Assembly: GCA_016946835.1 (NCBI GenBank)
Contig: JACVTC010000088.1
Coordinates: forward strand, 457,501 to 505,000
Direction: 5' to 3'
Origin: Neocallimastix lanati (nom. inval.)
Taxonomy: Eukaryota > Neocallimastigomycota > Neocallimastigomycetes > Neocallimastigales > Neocallimastigaceae
Length of the DNA: 47,500 nt
Shown: piece by piece, positions 40,627-47,500 of the stretch
Layout: each line of letters starts with the position of its first letter
How positions within the stretch are numbered: position 1 is the first letter of the stretch
The notes under the pieces: generated by a model
The model's input: only the letters and a program-made list of their open reading frames with translations
Database searches by the model: none
What the model was told of the DNA's origin: nothing
Translations under genes and position numbers: made by a program

Positions 40627-40805
40627 ATATACATTGAAATGAGAATAATTTAAATTAAATTTTCATATTTCATAAAAAAAATTATATATATATACATATA
40701 AATAGCAAATTTTCTTTTATATAAATTTTAACTTTTTTCTTAAAAAAATTTTTATATTTTGTGTATAATAAATTTTTTTAATTATAAATTTATTTTATCC
40801 ATAAA
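38391..40805. other. AT-rich spacer between pectinesterases 2 and 3
   Basis: No gene. It holds a (TTTA)n run at about 38815-38853, a perfect 9-bp inverted repeat AGATCTGCA/TGCAGATCT (38951-38959/38989-38997) enclosing 29 bp, and a poly-A tract of more than 30 bases near 40588-40623. Confidence 0.75.
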
Positions 40806-42225
40806 ATGAAGTTATATTTATTTAATTTTTTGTTAGTTTGCTTTATTAAAAGCATATTAACTTTCCCACAAAATAAACTTCCAAGCAACGCTATTATTGT
40901 TGCAAAAGATGGTTCAGGAAAATACAATACTGTAAATATATTATTACTATTATTATTACTATTATTATATTTTTATAAAATATGAAAGAATTTTCTAAAT
41001 TCAAAAAAAAAAAAAAAAAAAAAATAGAATAAAATAAAATAAAATAAAAATGAAAAAATAAAAATAAATTAATATAAAGTATAAAATAAATAATAATAAA
41101 AAAAATATAAACTGTATGTTTGTATTACTGAATATATATACATAAATATTAATAAAGGTTCAAGCAGCTGTTAACTCATTACCAAAATCAGCTAATTCTG
41201 AGCGTGTAATCTATATTAAGAATGGTAAATATTATGAACAAGTTACAATTCAAAAAGATTTCGTAACTTTAATTGGTGAAGATAAAGATAAGGTTATTAT
41301 TACTTATGATTTAAATAATGCTAAAACTGGAAGTAGTTCTGAATGTGCTACTGTTAGAGCAAAGTGTAGTAATTTCAAAGCTTTTGATATTACTTTTGAA
41401 AACACAGCTCCATTCCCAGGAAATAATACTCAAGCACCAGCCTTTTATTCTTATGGTAATAAGCATTACATAGAAAATTGTAATTTCTTAAGTTATCAAG
41501 ATACTTTACTTTCTTATCATGGTACCCAATACTTTAAAAACTGTTATATTCGTGGTTTAACTGATTTCATTTGGGGTTTTGGTCGTGCTGTCTTTGAAAA
41601 ATGTAATCTTCATGTTGTCTCAAGAGGAGGTAAAAATACTGGTTATTTGACAGCTAATGGTAACGAAGATGGTAATTTTAAAGAAGGTGGTTTCCTTATT
41701 ACTAATTCTAAAGTTATTTCAGATGGTGCTAAGTTCTATCTTGGCCGTTTATGGAAAAAGAATTGCTATGTTATTTTTGATAAGACTGAATTTCCAGGTG
41801 ATAAGATTGTTAAAGAAGGTTGGTTAACTTTCAGTGGTTATGATAATTATAAATACACTTCAAAAGTTGGTGAATTCCAATGTAAGGGTAATGGTTACAA
41901 TACAAATGGTCGTGTTTCATGGTCCACTAAATTCAATAGTGCTCCATCTATTTCTAGTTTTTTAGGTGGTGACCTTTCTTTTGCTTCTAATACTATTTAC
42001 AAAAATTCAGGAACTAATAACAATAATAATAATAGCAACAACAACAACAACAACAATAATAATAGCAACAACAATAATAATAATAATACAAATAATAACA
42101 ATAACGGTAACAATAAATGCAATCCATTATATTACCAATGTGGTGGTAATGGATTCAAAGGTTCTACTTGCTGTAATAGTGGAAATTGTAAAAAGATGAA
42201 TGAATGGTTTTCAATGTGCGTATAG
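40806..42225 (+). CDS. Secreted pectin methylesterase (CE8) with CBM1-type module, copy 3 (397 aa, one intron)
   Basis: Exon 1 is 40806-40931 (42 codons: signal peptide MKLYLFNFLLVCFIKSILTF, then the start of the mature enzyme to GKYNT). The intron is 40932-41157. Exon 2 is 41158-42225 (355 codons plus TAG). The CE8 motifs [24 protein letters not shown] and LGRLW are present. The linker is an almost pure Asn run with some Ser and Thr, followed by a CBM1-type module (CNPLYYQCGGNGFKGSTCC, NEWFSMCV). The catalytic domain is very similar to copy 2, implying a recent duplication in the same orientation; it lacks the Ala/Pro and Trp-rich linker parts. The start is supported by collinearity of all three signal peptides. 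Confidence 0.92.
40932..41157 (+). other. Intron of pectinesterase copy 3 (226 bp, phase 0)
   Basis: It begins GTAAATAT after NT and ends AATAAAG before VQAAVNS. Phase 0, after codon 42, the same site as in copy 1. Contains ATT repeats and a poly-A run. Confidence 0.9.
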
Positions 42226-43868
42226 ATGTAGGTGAACTAATTTTATTAATAAACTTTGAAATATTTTTATTTAAAATAATTATTAATCATTTTAAAAAAA
42301 TTTATTAAAATTATATTTAAATTATATATATATATAATAATTTACTTTTTATATCTAATTTTTATTATTATTTTTTTTTATTTATTTATTTACAATATAT
42401 ATAAATATTTTACATTCAAATATTAATTGAAAGTATACTGCCAATTATACTATCACTACTTCTTTTACAATAAAATAATTAACAAACAATTTAATAACTG
42501 GGTGAAATCTATTTATTTAATTTTATAACATATAAATTTTTTAAAAGCTTTTAATATTACTAAAAATGTTTCCTTGTTTGGCATTTATTTGAAATTTATT
42601 AAACTTTCAATTTATATTAAAAGTCACATAAATAAATTAATAGAATTTATCCAATAAAAAATAAACTTAAAAATTTATTGAAAATATTAGACCAGAAATA
42701 AATGTTATTTTGAAAAGGTTTAACTTTAAATTAAATTATAAAGTAAAATAAAAATTTATTTAAAATATTAGACCAGCAACAAATTTTATTTGAAAGGTTT
42801 TAACTCCTAATTGAATTGCTAAATAAAATAAATATTGATGGACTTTTATATAATAAACAAACTTGAATTATTTATTTTTTTTTTTTTTTTAAGTTATTTA
42901 TTACAAAATATTTTCTTTTTTATAAAAAATATGTAATTTTATAATTGTAAATAGAAAAAAAAAAAAAAAAGAGATAATGATAAAATAAGGATGGTCATTA
43001 TTTTTTTTTCAAGATTTAAAAAAAAAAAAAATAAATAAATAAATAAAAAAAAAATGCATATATATATTTATATTTTAGATTTAAAAAAGATATTATATAT
43101 ATTATACATTTTCAATATTTATTTTATATATGTATTAATTACAATAAAACTTATTTATCAAAGAGTAATCTAAAACATATCAGATAAAAAAAAAAAAAAT
43201 TAGTATTAATATTAATTATTAAATAAATAAAGCAAGCATCAAATATATTCTTAAATATCTAATATCTAATATAATAATAATTTCATATATGAAATAGTGT
43301 ATAAAAAATAAAAATTTAATAGAATATTTTAATAATAATAAAAAATAACAAAATATATTATAATTTTTTATTATATATTATTTGAATATATTTAATATAA
43401 TAATATATTCAAAAAAAAAAGAAAAAAAAAAGTCGATTTTAATAATAATTAAGATTTTATAATATATTTTACTTATTTATTTATTTACTAATTTATACAT
43501 TTATTAATTCATATATATAATTTTTTATTTATTTAATTTTTTATATATTTATTTATTATGCTAATAATAAATAAATATAATAATAATAATTTTTTTTATA
43601 ATAAAAATTTTTTTTATTAAAATTTTACAATATATTTAAATACATAAAAAAAACAATGATACATTATAAAAAATAATGTAATGTAGGTAAGATACATTAA
43701 TCATATCTTCAATTATATTTTTTTTTTATGGTTTTCATATATAATATATGCTTCTACTAAAAAATATTGGTGAATAATTAAATTTTTATTTATATAATCA
43801 TTCAATATCCTATAATATTTGTTTTTCTCATTATTTATATTTTTCATATTAGATTTTAATAATAATAA

Positions 43869-43899
<31 letters not shown>

Positions 43900-43980
43900 A
43901 TTCATAAATAATTAAAAAAAAAAAAAAAAAAAAAGAGTAAAGTAGAAAAATAAATAAATATATATATATATAATAATAAT
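42226..43980. other. AT-rich spacer upstream of the NFACT gene, with a diverged 81-bp tandem repeat
   Basis: No gene. ATTAGACCAG begins equivalent units at 42686 and 42767 (about 81 bp, diverged). Poly-T/poly-A runs and (AAT)n near 43856-43902 precede the start codon at 43981. Confidence 0.7.
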
Positions 43981-46900
43981 ATGAAAAAAAGATTTTCTTT
44001 TTTAGATGTTGCTGCAATTGTACTTGAATTGCAAAAGAAATTATTAAATTTAAGACTTTCAAATATTTATGATATTAATCCAAAGGTATATTTCATTTAA
44101 TATTAATTAAAATGATATATATATATATATTATTATAGCATTATAATTTAACATTTTTTATAAATGAAATATTTTTGTTCAATTTTTTTTTATCATTATA
44201 TAAATATTATTATTATTATTATTATAAATTATTAATGTATTTCATTGTCTTTATATTGTAATGTATTTCATTGTCTTTATATTGACAATACAACAAGACT
44301 TATTTATTAAAATTTGCCCGAAATGAAATAAAAGAATTTTTGATTGTTGAATCTGGTGTTCGTTTTCATACAACCAATTATTCAAGACAAAAGGAAAATA
44401 CACGTTCTATTTTTGCCATGAAACTTCGTAAGCACATTAGAACTCGCCGTTTGACTTCAATAAAACAATTAGGGACTGATCGTATTGTTGATTTATGCTT
44501 TGGTGAAGGTAAATAATTTATAATATTTATATATATTAATTTTTAAATATAAAATAATAAATGTTTAATATTAAATAAAAGAATGAAAAATGAATTTCTC
44601 GGTAAAATAGAATAAAATTAAGTTTTATTAAATATAAAAATCTGTATTAAAAGTTAAATGATAAAAATTAATTTAAATAAAAAAAAATATATTTAGAAGT
44701 GTAAATAACATAGAAAAAAAGTAGTAATAATAATATGTAAAGAATGTATTTTTATAAATTTATAAATACAAATTTTAAATAAACAAGATTGCTATCATTA
44801 TTAAAATATAAAATATAAAATATAAAACTAGAATTTTTATAATAATTATCTTTATATCTTAAAATTTTGATTAATTTATCAATGATTTATATATAAATAT
44901 AAATTGTTAGAAATGTAAATTCTTATTAATCAAAAAATAAAATAAAAAAATAAAAAAAAATAAATTTATTATATTTTTAATATTATTACTTAAGATGAAG
45001 CAAGTTATCACTTGATTTTAGAATTCTATTCATCAGGAAATGTAATTTTAACAGACAATGAATATAGAATTTTATCACTTTTAAGAACTGTATCGGTTGA
45101 TGAAAAAGATACTAATGAAAAAACAAGATTTGCAGTCGGTGAAATATATGATGTTACTCAGGCAAAAAGTTACGCACCAGTAACATTAGAAGATCTCCAA
45201 AAGGCATTAAGACCAGAAGAAGAAAGTAATGAAGATGATAAAGAAAAAGAAAAAAATGAATCTTCAATAGAAATTTCAATTACAAAAAAACCAGAAATTC
45301 AAAGAGATCAAAAAGCACCAATGACTAAGAAAGAAAAGAGAAGATTAAAGGAAATGAAGTTAAAACAAGCACAAAAAGAAAAAGAAGAGGAACAAAAGAA
45401 ACAACAAACTCAAAATAAAAAACAAAAGGAGAGAAATGTCAAGAACATTACATTATTACGTTGTATAAAAGAAAAATTCTCTGAAAAATATGGACCAGCA
45501 CTTATAGATCATATCATTAAGAAATCTAATTTAAATCCTTCACTCAAAGTATTTACTGAATTTGATATTTCTCCAGCGTCTCCACAAATGCATAGTTTAT
45601 TGAAGGCTTTTAATGAAGCAGATGAAATTGTTAATTCCATAAATAATAATCAAAATAAAGGATATATTATTAGTCATAAACTTGATCAAGTAAAAAATAA
45701 CAGTATTGTTAAAAAGGATGAAAAAAAGAATGAAGAAAATAAAGAAAATGAAAATGGAAATGAAAGTGAAAATGAAAAAACAGATAATATTATATACGAT
45801 GAGTTTCATCCATATTTATTTAAGCAATTTGAAGACAGAGCTGATGATGTTATTATTTTCCCATCTTTTAATGAAGCTGTTGATGAATATTATTCTAAAA
45901 TGGAAGCACAACAAATGGAATTAAAGAAAAAGAACACTGAAAATGTTGCTCAAAGGAAACTTGACAATGTAAGAAAAGTTCAAGAAGATCGTATTAAAAG
46001 TTTAGAAGAAGCCTCTGAAAAGAGTGTTGAAATGGCTCAGGCTATTGAAGCTAATCAAGATTATGTTGACCAATTAATTCAACTTATTCGTTCCTTCCTA
46101 GCCTCGGGAATGGATTGGATTGATCTTGATAATATGTTAGCGGAAGAAAGAAAGAAAAATAATCCAGTTGCTATATCCATTAAGGAGTTAAAACTCATTA
46201 ACGGTATGGTTTCCGTTGAATTACTTAGACCGGAAGCCTTATATAATGATTATAGTGATGATGACAGTGATGATGAAAGTGACGAATCTGACAATAACGA
46301 ATCAAATGAAGAATCAAAAAAATTCAACAAAAAGAATGACAAAAAGACAATTGTTGTTGATATTGATATTTACTCTTCCGCATATGCTAACGCTAGAAGA
46401 TATTATGATATGAAAAGATCTGCTGCGGCTAAACAAGAAAAAACAATACAAGCTGCTGAAAAGGCTTTAAAATCTGCTGAAAAGAAGATTGCCAAAGAAA
46501 TGAATATCACTAAAATGCCAGTTGCTCCTTCTATTGTTAAAGTTCGTAAACCGTATTGGTTCGAAAAATTCCATTGGTTTATTAGTTCAGAAAACTATTT
46601 AGTTTTGGCTGGTCGTGATGCACTTCAAAATGAACAGTTAGTAAGAAAGTATTTAAGAAAAGGGGATATTTATATTCATGCTGAAGTTCATGGTGCCTCC
46701 ACTGTTATTGTTAAAAATACAAACCCAATGGGTGAAGTAAAAGCAGCTATTGCTTCAGGTGAATGTCCAATTCCACCAACTACCCTTTTACAAGCTGCAA
46801 CCATGGCTGTTTGTTATTCAAAGGCATGGGATTCAAAGATTATTACTAATGCTTATTGGGTATATGATCATCAAGTTTCAAAGACCGCGCCTTCTGGTGA

Positions 46901-47500
46901 GTATCTTACTACTGGTAGTTTTATGATTAGAGGTAAGAAAAATATGCTACCTATAGTTCAATTGGTTTATGGTTTTGGTTTCTTATTCCGTGTTGAAGAT
47001 TCTAATATTCCAAGACACTATTGGGAACGTCGTCCATGGGGAAGAGATGCCAATGAAACAGATGAAGCCATATCTAAAAAAATTGCTTTAAAACGTGAAA
47101 AACAAAGAAAAGCATTATTAAGTATACATCAAGTAGAAGATGTTGATGATCAAGACGAAGATGAAGAAAATGAAAAAGAAAATCATGAGGATGATATTAA
47201 AAGTTTCAATTCTAACGAATTAAAAGAAGAAAGAAATGAAGAAGAAGAAGAAGAAGAAGAAGAAAATGAAGTTGATAAAGATGCTGATAATGATAAAGAA
47301 AAATTAGATTCATCTGATGATAAAGATAATAAAGATAATACTAATGAAAACAGTGGAGAAGAAAGTGAAGAAAATGAAGGTGGTGAAGAAGAAGATGATG
47401 ATGAAATGGATGATGATGAGGATTTTGAATTCCCAGACACTCAAATTGAAGCTCCACAATTGTTAGCAACTCAGAAACAAAAGGATAATCAATTAATGGA
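43981..47500 (+). CDS. RQC2: NFACT-family ribosome quality control factor Rqc2/NEMF/Tae2 (5' part, runs off the window)
   Basis: It binds the 60S subunit carrying stalled peptidyl-tRNA, helps Ltn1 ubiquitinate the chain, and adds C-terminal tails. Exons: 43981-44085, 44298-44508, and 44995 to beyond 47500. The N-terminus MKKRFSFLDVAAIVLELQKK has the invariant Asp (D9), and TDRIVDLCFG gives D96-R97, matching the Asp-Arg pair required for tailing in yeast. Next come a charged region, long coiled coils, and the NFACT-R domain (WFISSENYLVLAGRDA, GDIYIHAEVHGAS, TTGSFMIRGKKN), then an acidic Glu/Asp-rich stretch. The C-terminal domain lies outside. Splice phases restore NPK-TYLLKF and GE-DEASYH, both conserved. 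A single-copy housekeeping gene. Confidence 0.95.
44086..44297 (+). other. RQC2 intron 1 (212 bp) containing a 26-bp tandem duplication
   Basis: GTATATTT start and ACAACAAG end, phase 0 between K35 and T36. A perfect 26-bp duplication (44233-44258 and 44259-44284, starting TAATGTATTTCATTG) ends 13 bp before the acceptor site and doubles the T/C-rich stretch. Confidence 0.85.
44509..44994 (+). other. RQC2 intron 2 (486 bp)
   Basis: GTAAATAA start and TTACTTAAG end, phase 1, splitting the Asp codon in FGEDEAS. Very AT-rich, no open frame. Confidence 0.85.

Overview
The window looks like nuclear DNA of an anaerobic gut fungus (Neocallimastigomycota) or a close relative. The evidence is indirect: intergenic DNA is almost entirely A/T and full of homopolymer tracts, AT-only microsatellites and (AAT)n runs; genes are short, with few, small, very AT-rich GT..AG introns; codons end mostly in A/T; and three secreted pectin methylesterases have Asn-rich or Ala/Pro/Gln-rich linkers and C-terminal fungal cellulose-binding (CBM1-type) modules. 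No rRNA, tRNA or CRISPR was found.

Layout. 1-2.7 kb: wreckage of non-LTR retrotransposons (an APE endonuclease tail, a linker and a zinc-knuckle C-terminus with no reverse transcriptase between them), a G/C-elevated patch made of consecutive perfect stem-loops, and two dispersed repeat families. 3.5-29.9 kb: the centrepiece, six intact genes for the same PLP enzyme, O-acetylhomoserine sulfhydrylase, here called A(-), B(-), C(+), D(-), E(+) and F(+), plus a seventh decayed N-terminal fragment (-) at 26.2-26.5 kb. Their coding sequences are nearly identical while the flanks show no visible similarity. Copies differ mainly at the C-terminus (plain, an 11-residue added tail, or a ~50-residue Lys-rich tail), and copy B looks like an A/D mosaic. 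Between B and C lie a decayed unrecognised gene, a G/C-elevated island, and an intact nitrilase-superfamily amidohydrolase of bacterial look. 31.5-42.2 kb: three CE8 pectin methylesterases (-, +, +); two share an intron at the same codon and the middle one lacks it. 43.98 kb to the end: the 5' part of an NFACT-family gene (Rqc2/NEMF/Tae2), the ribosome-quality-control factor, with two introns; it runs off the window.

How the parts relate. The sulfhydrylases would turn O-acetylhomoserine plus sulfide into homocysteine, so the array implies high capacity for sulfide assimilation and methionine synthesis, which fits a sulfide-rich anaerobic gut but is inference. The pectinesterases demethylate plant pectin outside the cell. 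The nitrilase-like enzyme and Rqc2 have no evident link to either. Most remaining DNA is AT-rich spacer with tandem duplications, foldbacks and retroelement debris. No promoter or terminator could be assigned with confidence.
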